Of a stretch of DNA of 64,000 nt, positions 1 through 8,542 are shown in pieces. A program made the translations under genes and the position numbers. Numbering within the stretch: position 1 is the first letter of the stretch; each line of letters starts with the position of its first letter. The stretch spans positions 186,001 through 250,000 of the forward strand of contig NZ_JBHSXL010000002.1 in NCBI RefSeq assembly GCF_042662125.1, in the 5' to 3' direction. The notes under the pieces are model-generated. The model was not told the DNA's origin and did not search any database. It saw only the letters and a list, made by a program, of their open reading frames with translations. Source of the stretch: Halopenitus salinus (GTDB taxonomy: Archaea > Halobacteriota > Halobacteria > Halobacteriales > Haloferacaceae).

Positions 1-348
1 GTTGATCCGACGTCGACGACAAGTGTAGACGCCGAGCCGTTGGAGGCTACTGCCGAGGTGGTTCCGGAGGCGGGCCCTGCTGAGACTACTGTGGATGCTA
101 CTCTGCCGGATGCAGGTAGTTTCTCTTTTGAGTTGGCGTTGGAGGTACCGACTCAGATTACGTATTTCATTTTAGCAGGTTCTGAGACCAGAGAGTGGTT
201 TAATGAGCAACCTACAAATTACCAGCGGGCAGTTATTGGAGGGATAGCGGGGTATATTGCTTACTCGATGACGTCGAAGTGGGGTGCTGCAGGGTACGCT
301 GCCGCGGTTCTGACTCCGTTGATCCGGCAGATGCTCAAAAACGAATAG
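1..348 (+). CDS. Partial small membrane protein, virus-like
   Basis: The frame is open from the first base, so the start lies outside the window; a TTG at 40 is only an internal possibility. The visible part is an acidic, Thr/Ala/Glu-rich stretch followed by two hydrophobic segments near the C-terminus (around the sequence GGIAGYIAYSM and the stretch after SKWGAAG), ending in a basic tail. Small proteins of this shape are common in haloarchaeal pleolipovirus genomes, and the gene abuts an integrase of that type on the opposite strand, which fits the end of an integrated element. I do not recognise the family; the virus link is inference from context. Confidence 0.5.
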   Translation, partial: VDPTSTTSVDAEPLEATAEVVPEAGPAETTVDATLPDAGSFSFELALEVPTQITYFILAGSETREWFNEQPTNYQRAVIGGIAGYIAYSMTSKWGAAGYAAAVLTPLIRQMLKNE

Positions 349-410
349 TCCTCAATTGGTCATCTACCCTGTCTTCTTGAAAACGTATTGTGTTGAGAGC
401 GCGCCTACAA

Positions 411-1646
411 TTATGTAAGACTATCAATCTCTTCTAGTGCTTCAGTTGCGACGTCGCCGAGTTCACCAGCTTCAATATGTGAGTACCGCTCTCTCACCAT
501 CTCCTCAGAGTTGTCTAAATACCGGGCAGCGACGGTGTAACCAAACGCACGAACAAGAACCTCACCCATCCCGCGGCGACCACCGTGGGGGGCAAGATAT
601 TCGTGTTTTGGATGGTCGATGTCGATCTCTGCGGTCTCCGAGAGTCGCTGAAGAATCGACCGTGCTCCATCCGTTGTGATCGACGGCGGCCGAACGTCCT
701 CGTCGAGAGCCAACAATAGGTCGCGAGCGTACTCCTCACGTCGCTCATCGATTGCATCCGGGTGTTCCCCTTGGTCAGCCAGCTCGTCCCGCACGAGCCC
801 TGCGAGCGTCCGTTGGTCGAACGTCGGAAACACCGGCCAGCGCTCCGTCGGTGGGTCCATCAGCCTTCGATAGCTCCGCAGCGGCGAGATCACCGGGTCA
901 GGGAGACTCGCGGCATCCCACTGCTGTTTCTTCCGGTAAACGTCCATACTCCCGTCGTCGAGCGAGAGGTCCTCCCAGCGGACGCCGCGCCGGCGCGGAT
1001 CGTTCGGATCCCGAAGGAGTTCCCCGACGCGGACAGCTGTGTACGCGAGGACGAACACCAGAGCCCGGTCACGAGCCGCCTTCAACGCCGCGTAGTGCGC
1101 TCGCTGCTTGTCGACGGGATCAGTATCCTCCGGGAGTGTCGTGTACGCCTCAACGGCGTCGCGGGCACGTTCGTCGACGTTCTGGGTAAGCGCGTGGCGC
1201 TGCTCGGACGTCCAAGCCTGCTGGTCACCGGGCTTGCGGCCGTCGTCCTCCGGCAGCGGCGCCATCGCACTCGCCCGCTGCGCGTAGTGCGCTTCGAGAT
1301 ATCCCTCGTTGACACACCACCCGCACCACGCAGAGATATAGCGGTAATAGGTTTGTACCGTATTCTGTTTGAGTCCTCGATCTCCACCGAGATGCCGGGC
1401 GTACTCCCGGAAGACGCGTTCGTCGAGATCGACGAAGGTCGGCTCGCGGTCGAGGTCGTCGGGGACGATCCCGGTCCAGCCGTCGGCGCCGCGGTGGCCG
1501 GCGGCCCACTCGGCGAACCGCTCGAGCTCGCGTGCAGCGTTACGCCGATAGTTCCCGCCGTCGCCACCGCGGCCTTTCCCCTTGTCCTGGAGGTAGCGCT
1601 CGAAGGAACTCGCGAGTGACTGATCGGTGCGTTCTCGGGGTGTCAT
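411..1646 (-). CDS. Tyrosine recombinase/integrase, SNJ2-type provirus
   Basis: A 411-residue phage-type integrase. The N-terminal half (to about residue 125) looks like a SAM-like core-binding domain. The catalytic part shows the first Arg in AVRVGELL (R206), the H-x-x-R box HGGRRG (H354, R357) and the nucleophile Tyr in RERYSH (Y388), so the active site appears intact. It would catalyse site-specific insertion or excision of the viral element. The start overlaps the stop of the upstream gene by four bases, making it the last gene of a three-gene operon. Int plus two small partner genes is the layout known for the haloarchaeal pleolipovirus SNJ2; assignment to that type rests on this layout and not on a search. 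Confidence 0.88.
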   Translation of the reverse strand: MTPRERTDQSLASSFERYLQDKGKGRGGDGGNYRRNAARELERFAEWAAGHRGADGWTGIVPDDLDREPTFVDLDERVFREYARHLGGDRGLKQNTVQTYYRYISAWCGWCVNEGYLEAHYAQRASAMAPLPEDDGRKPGDQQAWTSEQRHALTQNVDERARDAVEAYTTLPEDTDPVDKQRAHYAALKAARDRALVFVLAYTAVRVGELLRDPNDPRRRGVRWEDLSLDDGSMDVYRKKQQWDAASLPDPVISPLRSYRRLMDPPTERWPVFPTFDQRTLAGLVRDELADQGEHPDAIDERREEYARDLLLALDEDVRPPSITTDGARSILQRLSETAEIDIDHPKHEYLAPHGGRRGMGEVLVRAFGYTVAARYLDNSEEMVRERYSHIEAGELGDVATEALEEIDSLT

Positions 1647-2101
1647 GGTTCCTCGTTCGCGTACTGGTAAGTCGGACGAGCATCCTCGAGGAGTGCTTCG
1701 ACGATTTTCCAGAGGATCAGGGAAGGAGTCTCGTGTTCAAATGTGATCCCCCAGCGGTCCTCCGTATCAGCAGCTGAGTACTGGAAATGCGCCTGTCCGA
1801 GATCGGGATGGTCTTCGTCCTGGTGCCAGCCGGCGTGAAAGCCCGTGTTCGGGTCGGTGTAGTTGATACGGAACCAATCGTGTGGGTCCTGTCGATACCA
1901 CTTGACGGTCAGTTCCGGCGAATCAGGGCCCGTTGGGGGATCAAGGCGGGCTGGATCAAAAACCGCCCGCAGCTGCTTGGCCTCGATATCGTCAGGTACG
2001 AACTCGACCGCCGAAATCTGTGGCACACGGTCAAGGACGTCTCGCTTCAGCTGGGCGTAGAGGTTCGCGTTCGGATCACCACCTGGATGCGGGACCGACA
2101 T
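1643..2101 (-). CDS. Small protein of the integrase operon
   Basis: A 152-residue acidic protein without membrane segments or signal peptide. It is rich in aromatic and charged residues (for example VKWYRQDPHDWFRINY) and ends in a helical stretch. It sits between the wHTH protein and the integrase, three bases after the former and overlapping the latter by four, so the three are almost surely translated together. In the SNJ2 integration system two small proteins encoded with the integrase help recombination; this is the likely counterpart of one of them. No catalytic motif is visible. Confidence 0.75.
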   Translation of the reverse strand: MSVPHPGGDPNANLYAQLKRDVLDRVPQISAVEFVPDDIEAKQLRAVFDPARLDPPTGPDSPELTVKWYRQDPHDWFRINYTDPNTGFHAGWHQDEDHPDLGQAHFQYSAADTEDRWGITFEHETPSLILWKIVEALLEDARPTYQYANEEP

Positions 2102-2104
2102 CCG

Positions 2105-2644
2105 TTAGCTGCTGGCCTCAGCAGGCTCTGTCGTCGGCGCGAGAAAGTCCCATTCGCGGATGGCGAAGCCGACGATCTGGATACGCCGTTGAAGGTGCTC
2201 CCACTCGCGGGCGATTTCACGGCGCCGATCTTCCTCATCAGCGTCCAGAGCCTCGTCAGCGAGCGTCCCGCGAAGCTGGTTCGGTGACTCGACGCCGAAT
2301 TCGTCCTCCCAGTCGCGGATCTGCGTCTTCATATCGGCGAGACGATCCGTGAGTTCCTCGACAGTGTGTCCGCTGTCCCGGAGGCGCATCGCCTCTTGCA
2401 TCGCCTGACGACGGTAATCGGGGTAGTACGTGGTGTGAGTACCGCTGTCGTCGCGATGGAGGATGCCATCGTCAACGAGCCGTTCGAGGACGCGTTTCGT
2501 CGGCTCGTGTGACCAGCCCGCTTCGGAAGCGATCCAGTTGGCTGTCCGCGGCTCCGACAACTGCCGGGCGGTCATCCGCACGCGGTCTTCACCCGTGGTC
2601 TGGCGTTCCATCAGGCCCTCGGAGTTCGATTCGTCTTCGGTCAT
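2105..2644 (-). CDS. Winged-helix protein leading the integrase operon
   Basis: About 179 residues. The N-terminal 80 residues form a winged helix: RMTARQLSEPRTANWIASEA as helices 1-2, HEPTKRVLERLVDDG as the recognition helix, then a wing (LHRDDSGTHTTYYP). A charged, probably coiled-coil region follows, ending in EWDFLAP. I place the start at the ATG at 2644; an ATG at 2686 is in frame but adds a basic tail before the conserved region. It leads the operon with the small protein and integrase, so a directionality factor or repressor role is plausible. The type matches wHTH proteins encoded beside SNJ2-like integrases, by layout only. Confidence 0.75.
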   Translation of the reverse strand: MTEDESNSEGLMERQTTGEDRVRMTARQLSEPRTANWIASEAGWSHEPTKRVLERLVDDGILHRDDSGTHTTYYPDYRRQAMQEAMRLRDSGHTVEELTDRLADMKTQIRDWEDEFGVESPNQLRGTLADEALDADEEDRRREIAREWEHLQRRIQIVGFAIREWDFLAPTTEPAEASS

Positions 2645-3188
2645 ACAACATCGTTCGGGCTTTGTCTTAATATAGGTTGAGGTCATTCGTTCTATACCGA
2701 AAGTACTCCTTCGCCTATCGCTTCGACCTCAGCTGAGGAGAGCCAGAGCAAACTCGAACCCGGTCTCAGTGGCGCTACCCCGGAGGAAGCGCCGTCGTGA
2801 GGCGGTTGCAGCATTCGTGCTTCACCGACGGCGTCGGGGTACTTCAAAGTGGTCGTGATTACGGGCATAATCAAGACCAATGTGCAAAATAGATCGATCG
2901 ATGGAATTCAGGGAATACGAGCCCCAGAGAGCCGATTCTCACACGATAGAACAGGCATATACCGTATTATGCTATACAGAATTTTCCTGTGCATCCACCC
3001 ACAGTCTCGGAGGATGAGCTGGTTTTGGGTTGAATCGCCATCTATCCATGGTCATTCTCACCACTCAAGGGCCGTTTTTGAATCTCTGAGTTTGAACTAC
3101 CGGACAAGCGTACGAAATTGTATGGATTTTAGCGCTCCTGAATAGAGTTGCCACTTCCGAACGGCAGACTCAGCGAGAGCTCAGCGGG
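2645..3188. other. Intergenic stretch between provirus edge and IS
   Basis: About 540 bases without a convincing gene. Short frames exist on both strands (for example 2849-3145 on +), but they lack the acidic composition and third-position GC bias of the neighbouring genes. It may hold the promoter of the leftward integrase operon and the outer end of the IS. I could not identify an attachment core or clear terminal repeats. Confidence 0.5.
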
Positions 3189-4784
3189 TTAGTCGTGTGG
3201 AATCAATGCTGAGGCAACGAGCTCAACACACTCACCCGCAGTCAACACGGGTGCGTAGTCCATCTCACCGTCGACGCCTGCTTTCAGCAGGAAGTCGGTG
3301 AGCCGCCAGATATTGTACAAGAGGACCGCGAACACGAAGTAGAACAAGCGAACGCGGTAGTCTTTCGAGGAGGTCTTCGCGAGAAAGTCACCTTTGATCG
3401 ATCTGTACTCGCTCTCGATCTGCCACCGACGGCTGTAGCGCCGACAGAACGCCTCGGCCTCATCGGGCCCCACTCGGAGATTCGTCGCGAAGACGGCTGT
3501 CCCCTCCCCACTCGTCGACGGCACGTACAGGAGCCGCATTGGATGCGATCCGGATTCCACATGGATAGAAGCCGACTCAACAGCCACCTCTTGGTCGTCT
3601 CCCTCCATTTGTTCGAGTACATCCCGTTCGGAGGTGGAGACCCGCTTGGGTATGAGGTAGTTCACATCGAGGTTTGAGAGTGTCTGGAACACCTGTATCG
3701 AGTCGAACTCCCGATCACACAGCACTGTCTCGATTGGAACATACTCTTTCGCTCGTCGAACGAGCCGTCGCACAGTCCGATGGATCTGATTCGACGGGTT
3801 CTCATCCCACTCAGAGCTCTCTCGAACCGGTTCCACGGCGAGAACGAGCGGGATATTCTGTCCGATGATCGAGAGCGTTGCGAATTTGAAGGCTCGACTG
3901 TCTCTGTCTTTGGTCCCGCTGACCATCGGCATCTCCTCGGTATCCCCGTAGTAGGGAATGGCGGTGATATCGATCGCGGCAGTGACTGACCGGCGGAACG
4001 ATGCTTCTGAGGCGATCACGGAGAGCAAGCGGTCCGTTGTCTCATTGAAGCCGTTTATGAGCTCGTCAGGTTCGAACTGCTTGACGGTGCGGAGGTGGGT
4101 GTCGCCATGCGGTCCGTACTCTTCGCCACGACGATATTGGAAGCGAGTCGCCCCCTGTGAGGTTCCGCACCGAACCATCCCCATGAACGTCTGTAGCTCG
4201 AAAAATTGTGTGTCCTCGTACGAGGCGTTCGACGCCCGATCCGAGTCGAAGTGTCTATAGGCGTGATCACGTGCGAGGCGCGTCGTCTGGATGATCTTCT
4301 CCTGTGAGAAGGATTCGTCTTCTACTGATTCTGCGGCTTCCTCAGTATCCTCGACGATCTCTGCCTTTGGCCGAACCTCGGGCGCTGAGATGTTACGATC
4401 GTGGACCTCTTTGACAACGAATTGGGCGGCAGCGTGGACGTATTCGTGGATCGCGTCGTCGAATCGGTTCCGCCATGCCCACGAGAACGCCGATTCGTCG
4501 GGCACTCGGCTGAAGCCGAGGATAGTCGCTACTTCCGGTTGGCGGGTGAGTAGTCGAGTGAAGTTGGCGTATGAGTCACCCGTTATCTCCATGAACACGA
4601 ACGAGAGCACCATCGCGCGAAACGAGAGTGACGCAGGATGCCACGCTGGATACTCGTCTTCGATCGCGTCTATCGAGTGATCGAGGTTCTCGAACGCAGT
4701 GACGAGATCGGTTTCTTTGAACTCGTCACGGATGGTGATCCCTAGCTGGTACGCTTCGCACAGAGTGCATTCAAAAATTTTCAC
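3189..4784 (-). CDS. IS4-superfamily DDE transposase
   Basis: An intact 531-residue transposase. An N-terminal helical region (WHPASLSFRAMVLSF) is followed by a charged linker near 140-165. The DDE triad reads as D272 (AAIDITAIPYYGD), D357 (VLCDREFDS) and E457 inside RRWQIESEYRSIKGDF, which matches the Y-R-E-K signature of IS4-type enzymes. It would cut and paste its own element. It is longer than ISH3 or ISH8 transposases (about 390-440 residues). No accessory frame is visible and I could not pick out terminal inverted repeats, so the element borders are not defined. The open frame suggests a recent or active copy. Confidence 0.88.
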   Translation of the reverse strand: MKIFECTLCEAYQLGITIRDEFKETDLVTAFENLDHSIDAIEDEYPAWHPASLSFRAMVLSFVFMEITGDSYANFTRLLTRQPEVATILGFSRVPDESAFSWAWRNRFDDAIHEYVHAAAQFVVKEVHDRNISAPEVRPKAEIVEDTEEAAESVEDESFSQEKIIQTTRLARDHAYRHFDSDRASNASYEDTQFFELQTFMGMVRCGTSQGATRFQYRRGEEYGPHGDTHLRTVKQFEPDELINGFNETTDRLLSVIASEASFRRSVTAAIDITAIPYYGDTEEMPMVSGTKDRDSRAFKFATLSIIGQNIPLVLAVEPVRESSEWDENPSNQIHRTVRRLVRRAKEYVPIETVLCDREFDSIQVFQTLSNLDVNYLIPKRVSTSERDVLEQMEGDDQEVAVESASIHVESGSHPMRLLYVPSTSGEGTAVFATNLRVGPDEAEAFCRRYSRRWQIESEYRSIKGDFLAKTSSKDYRVRLFYFVFAVLLYNIWRLTDFLLKAGVDGEMDYAPVLTAGECVELVASALIPHD

Positions 4785-4993
4785 TAGAAGGTGAATCGTC
4801 AGAGGTGCTCATACAATATACTGAGGAAGGTTACAAATCAACGCTTTGAGTGGAAACGTTGAGTAGAACACGAATTTGCAGCTAGATTGAAATACCATTC
4901 AAGTGATATATGCTGGCTTGATTGTGGTCAATACCTTACAGTGTTACCTGAGAAGAGCACCCAGGTAAAGCACAAAGAGAGCCAGAACAACGG

Positions 4994-5868
4994 AATTGGC
5001 TCTGTTGAAATCCTCTGAGATTTACATTTTCGTCCTGTAATTCCACGAAATGAAGGCTCTCCCGAAGTCGCAGATTCTCCGGTTTACTGAGAAAGCGATC
5101 CATCTGGCCCGGCGAGCAGTCTCTCGATACTCCTCGAAGCTCTCCAAACACCGCTATACACCCTCTTAACACGTTGTTCTGTTGTGTCTCAAAGTTCGGA
5201 AGAACACAACTTATCGTGGCCTGCTTGACGAACTGATCGGGATGCCACGTATTCGTCGTGTTCTCGGGGTAGCCGAACTTCCTACTCCATCTACGCTCTG
5301 TAAGGCATTCAATCGACTTGATATGACCGTATGGCGTATCATATTGATTCTCTCAGCGACCCTACTTCCGGCAAGCGTCATCGGAATTGATGCGTCAGGA
5401 TTCGACCGCAGTCACGCTTCGAAACACTACACGAAACGAGGCAGAACTCACGATTCAGCAGCTCAAAGTAACACTGCTGGTCGATACGAAAGTGAACGCA
5501 ATCCTCAATCTCCACGTGACGACGACACGGAAACACGATAGCCAGATCGCCCCGTCGTTGATCAAGCGCAACCCCGAGAGTATTGACGTTCTGCTCGGTG
5601 ACAAAGGCTACGACGACCAGAAAATCAGACGACTTGCCCGTCAACGCGAGGTTCGGCCACTGATCAAGCATCGTGAGTACACATCGCTCCATAAGGCATG
5701 GAACGCGCGGTTAGACGCTGAACTCTACGGCTAGCGAGGTCAATCCGAGACGGTCAACTCTACGCTCAAGTAAAAATATGGTGCGTTCGTCCGCTCACGA
5801 TACTGGTGGAAACAGTTCCGGGAACTTACCATCGCCTGTCTCATTCATAATGTAGACCGATCACTCTG
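4994..5868 (+). pseudogene. Decayed IS5-type transposase with left terminal repeat
   Basis: A terminal repeat GGCTCTGTTGAAATCCTC (4998-5015, preceded by AATT) opens the element. The reading frame starts at ATG 5050 (MKALPKSQILRF), hits an in-frame TAA near 5167, resumes (VRKNTTYRGLLDELIGM, IGIDASGFDRSHASKHYTKR), then shifts frame around 5430-5450 into LLGDKGYDDQKIRRLAR. Further on a stop breaks the ending that would read SETVNSTLK, and the C-terminal helix (WWKQFRELTIACLIHN) follows. With one nonsense mutation, one frameshift and more stops the copy cannot make transposase. A matching right terminal repeat is not found directly after it. Confidence 0.85.
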
Positions 5869-5914
5869 AGCAGTCAATACAGGTGAAGTATCACTCACGA
5901 TTGAGTCGTCTGTT

Positions 5915-6310
5915 CTATCTCATCGAAGAACGCCTCAACACGGCTCGGATTTTATCACAAAATGCTCGATAGGAAGATAGAGTCTCGCCAGCAGATGCCT
6001 CTGACTCCCATTGATGCACTTCTCCATCCCACCCATCCGGACGGAACTGTTCGAGAGAGCACCCTATCGTGACAACATAGTCGGCGTCCTCAATATCGGC
6101 TGGCGTGATTTCTCGCGGTATTCGGTCGCTGATGTCGATGTCAGATTCTTTCATCACTTTGACAACCTCGTCATGGACGCTGTCGAATGGATTGACGCCC
6201 CCCGTTACAATTTCAACATCCATCCCTCGCTCATCTCGTTCACGTTCTACGAATTCCGTTGCCATCTGGCTCCGTCCAGCGTTCCCTACACAGACGAATG
6301 CGAGTTTCAG
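5915..6310 (-). CDS. ArsC-like low-molecular-weight phosphatase, start unclear
   Basis: The frame reads KLAFVCVGNAGRSQMATEF, in which C-V-G-N-A-G-R-S is the C-x5-R-S P-loop of low-molecular-weight phosphatase/arsenate reductase proteins. These reduce arsenate to arsenite for export. The first ATG (6265) lies after this P-loop, so an ATG start would remove the active site; upstream the frame stays open only to a stop at 6320-6322 and the only start-like codon is a CTG at 6308-6310. The protein is either started from CTG or has lost its true start. The C-terminus (residues after VVTIGCSLEQF) is intact. It resembles the complete ArsC at 58351-58797 and lies beside a broken arsenic exporter. Confidence 0.7.
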   Translation of the reverse strand: MKLAFVCVGNAGRSQMATEFVERERDERGMDVEIVTGGVNPFDSVHDEVVKVMKESDIDISDRIPREITPADIEDADYVVTIGCSLEQFRPDGWDGEVHQWESEASAGETLSSYRAFCDKIRAVLRRSSMR

Positions 6311-6349
6311 ACTCCTATGTTACAGTCGTAGCGGCAAGAGTATGAGGGC

Positions 6350-7256
6350 TTAATCGCCTTGTATTCTGTCAGAAAGCACAATAGGCGTAGGGCGCTCCGG
6401 TAGAAGCCAAGACGGAACCACTCTTGTAAGAACGACCATTCCGGTCAGTTCGATAAGCGTCTGCGTCACGACAACGGCCGGAGCCAACTCATAGCCTGCC
6501 GGGAGCGCCAGCGCTAAAGGGAGAACAACCAACGAGTTCCGGGTGACTGAGGTGAAAACGAGCGCGCGACCCTCGCCAACGTCCATCCGGAACAGCCCGG
6601 CAGCCAGCCGCCCGAGTAACGGCATAATGACGAGAAACGCGACATATATCGGAACGGCTACCACAATCTGACCGATTGAATCCTGTACGCGGGGGAGCTG
6701 CGAGGCGATGACGACGAACAACGTTACACCCATCATCGGGACGGGCAACCAGCCCATCGTCGCTTGCCACGACTCGCCGCTTGGAGACCGTTCCGCCCAT
6801 ACTTCGGTGAGCCACGCGAGCGCAAGTGGAAGTGCGATGATTATCAGGAACGCCTCGATGAAGGGGCCGGCTTCGATAACCTCCGCAACCTCTGTTCCCA
6901 TAAACAGCCAGAGATACACCGGAAGTAACAGGAGTTGTACCAGCATCAAGGCTGGCGTCGCCGCCGTTACCTGCTCGGCGTTGCCGCCGGCAAGATCGGT
7001 GAAGGTGATGACATAGTCGATACACGGCGTCAAGAGAACCATTAACACACCGACGAGAGCGACCGGATCGGTCGGGAGAAACCGAGTGAGTCCCCACACG
7101 ATGACGGGAACAACGAGGAAGTTCATCCCGAGCGCGGCCGCTAAGAAACGCCCGCCGGAACCGAACGAACGGAATTTCGAGAAACGTTACGTACAGTCCA
7201 CCTACGTAACAAACTGCAGTGGCGCGCGCTGTCGCGCCCTCGTGGCGCGACGACAC
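6350..7256 (-). pseudogene. Broken arsenic-resistance exporter (SBF/ACR3-like)
   Basis: From 7126 down to 6350 the frame encodes a long hydrophobic protein (MNFLVVPVIVWGLTRFLP onward, with LTPCIDYVITFTDLAGGNAEQ) closely similar to residues from about 80 to the end of the intact transporter at 52672-53679. The preceding segment YVTFLEIPFVRFRRAFLSGR is present just upstream but in another frame (7256-7130), and the first transmembrane helices are missing. So the gene is both frameshifted and 5'-truncated, and an arsenite exporter made from it would be non-functional. It sits next to an ArsC-like gene on the same strand, as a decayed second copy of an arsenic module. Confidence 0.82.
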
Positions 7257-7736
7257 TGTGCGAGGGATGACTGAGTGAGTGGAACGAACGAAGGAATCGG
7301 TTGGGGAGGGGTGTGGCTGTAGTGCTGCGGCGGTCTGACCTGGTGGGCTGAACGGGCGAGGCGCGCCTCGCGGGATCTGCGGCGGCCCTATCCGAGTGGA
7401 ACGAGGATATCCGCCACAGATCCCGCCGAGCGGGCCGAGGGCGTTCAGGTCTCATAATCGCTCTCAGTACTACAATCCACTTTGATCCACCAGCAGACAC
7501 CCAAAGTTGCCCGTGCTACTAGCAACTCTTATCGATCGGTTGTTTCAGACGAGAACTTATCTGAAGAAGAGGATTTCAACAGAACCACGGAATTCAATAG
7601 GGCGATCAACCGATTACTCCGCCGACATCTACCTCAATTTTGGCTGTGGTTGCTGGCTGGACACAATCAATAATTATCACTTCAAGTAAGACGGACGCAG
7701 TAAATTATAAAGTTAGCATTATCTAATTATTTCTCA
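7257..7736. other. Intergenic region, island boundary
   Basis: About 480 bases with no supported gene; overlapping short frames on both strands are low-complexity Arg/Ser-rich shadows. A stretch GAGGATTTCAACAGAACC at 7569-7586 matches 16 of 18 bases of an inverted IS5-type end, suggesting a relic insertion border. The last 60 bases before 7737 become AT-rich and form the promoter of the DtxR gene. Confidence 0.5.
7713..7726. promoter_or_regulatory. Putative DtxR-family operator TTAG-N6-CTAA
   Basis: TTAGCATTATCTAA, eleven bases before the ATG of the DtxR-family gene, in the core promoter. The same TTAG-N6-CTAA pattern recurs at 8464-8477 before the multicopper oxidase. Palindromes of this kind are typical of DtxR/MntR/SirR operators, so autoregulation is likely. 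The assignment is inference from pattern and position. Confidence 0.6.
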
Positions 7737-8414
7737 ATGCTGAGCGCGATCATGGAAGACTATCTTAAAGCGATCTATTATCTCCAGAACGAAGCGGACG
7801 ACCGGGTACGAACCTCGGTGCTCGCTGAGTATATGGATGTAGAGCAACCGACGGTTACCAGTATGATGAAAAAGTTATCAGAGCGTGATTTCGTGCTGTA
7901 CGAACCCTACAAGGGAGTTGAGCTCACTGATACTGGAGTTCCCATTGCTCTCGAAATTATTCGCCATCACCGACTGTTAGAACGATATCTGACGGACCAC
8001 CTCGAGTATGATTGGGCAGAGGTACACGACGAAGCAGATCGCCTCGAACACCACATCAGCAGTAAGTTTGCCGACCGGATTGCAGAGCAGCTAGGACAAC
8101 CAGCGGTTGACCCGCATGGCGACCCAATTCCCACCGCGGATCTGGATATATCGGGAGCAAAGGATGGTGAACGTCTTGTTGATCATCAAGTGGGTGACAG
8201 CGTTCAGATCGTACGGGTTCCGGACACCGATCCAGATCTCCTCCGGTACCTGTCCAAACATGGGATTCTCCCCGGAACTGTCGTAGATGTTGTCGAGATT
8301 GCGCCATTCGGAATGGTCACACTTGACCCTGATAGCGGAGATGATCCGGTTGCGCTACCCGAAGAAGTCGCATGTTCCATATCCACCCAATCTCTCACAC
8401 AGAGTTCTCACTGA
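7737..8414 (+). CDS. DtxR/MntR-family metal-dependent regulator
   Basis: A 225-residue regulator. Residues 1-60 form the winged helix (MEDYLKAIYYLQNEADDR, VEQPTVTSMMKKLSERDFV), residues about 65-135 the metal-binding dimer domain (ALEIIRHHRLLERYLTDHL, with the usual His/Glu ligands H-E-A-D-R-L-E-H), and the C-terminus is an FeoA/SH3-like domain (VQIVRVPDTDPDLLRYLSKHG). Such proteins bind Fe or Mn and repress uptake or activate efflux genes. A candidate palindromic operator precedes its own gene and another precedes the metal-oxidase cluster just downstream. Length and architecture are normal for the family. Confidence 0.92.
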   Translation: MLSAIMEDYLKAIYYLQNEADDRVRTSVLAEYMDVEQPTVTSMMKKLSERDFVLYEPYKGVELTDTGVPIALEIIRHHRLLERYLTDHLEYDWAEVHDEADRLEHHISSKFADRIAEQLGQPAVDPHGDPIPTADLDISGAKDGERLVDHQVGDSVQIVRVPDTDPDLLRYLSKHGILPGTVVDVVEIAPFGMVTLDPDSGDDPVALPEEVACSISTQSLTQSSH

Positions 8415-8463
8415 GAAGCTCGGAAGTTTGCTAGTATATTTTTAGTTTAGACTTGCTCAAAGT

Positions 8464-8477
8464 TTAGATAGATCTAA
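8464..8477. promoter_or_regulatory. Second TTAG-N6-CTAA operator
   Basis: TTAGATAGATCTAA lies 66 bases before the start of the first multicopper oxidase, next to an AT-rich TATA-like run (TTTATATATT). It matches the site in front of the DtxR gene in spacing and both half-sites, suggesting that the DtxR protein controls the copper-oxidase operon. Confidence 0.6.
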
Positions 8478-8542
8478 TTTATATATTGGGCTAATCCACT
8501 ATCACATATGGGTATCCGAATAGTCAACCCGTCGAGGAGATC

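Noticed and set aside
762..1619. 285-codon plus-strand frame opposite the integrase
   Set aside because: The integrase has its full catalytic set; the antisense frame is Arg/Val-rich without acidic bias or motifs.
2849..3145. 98-codon frame before the IS
   Set aside because: No ribosome site, no acidic composition and no recognisable motif; left as intergenic.
6489..7256. 255-codon minus-strand frame as a separate gene
   Set aside because: Only its first 45 codons hold transporter sequence; the remainder is an out-of-frame shadow of the exporter, so it was merged into the pseudogene.
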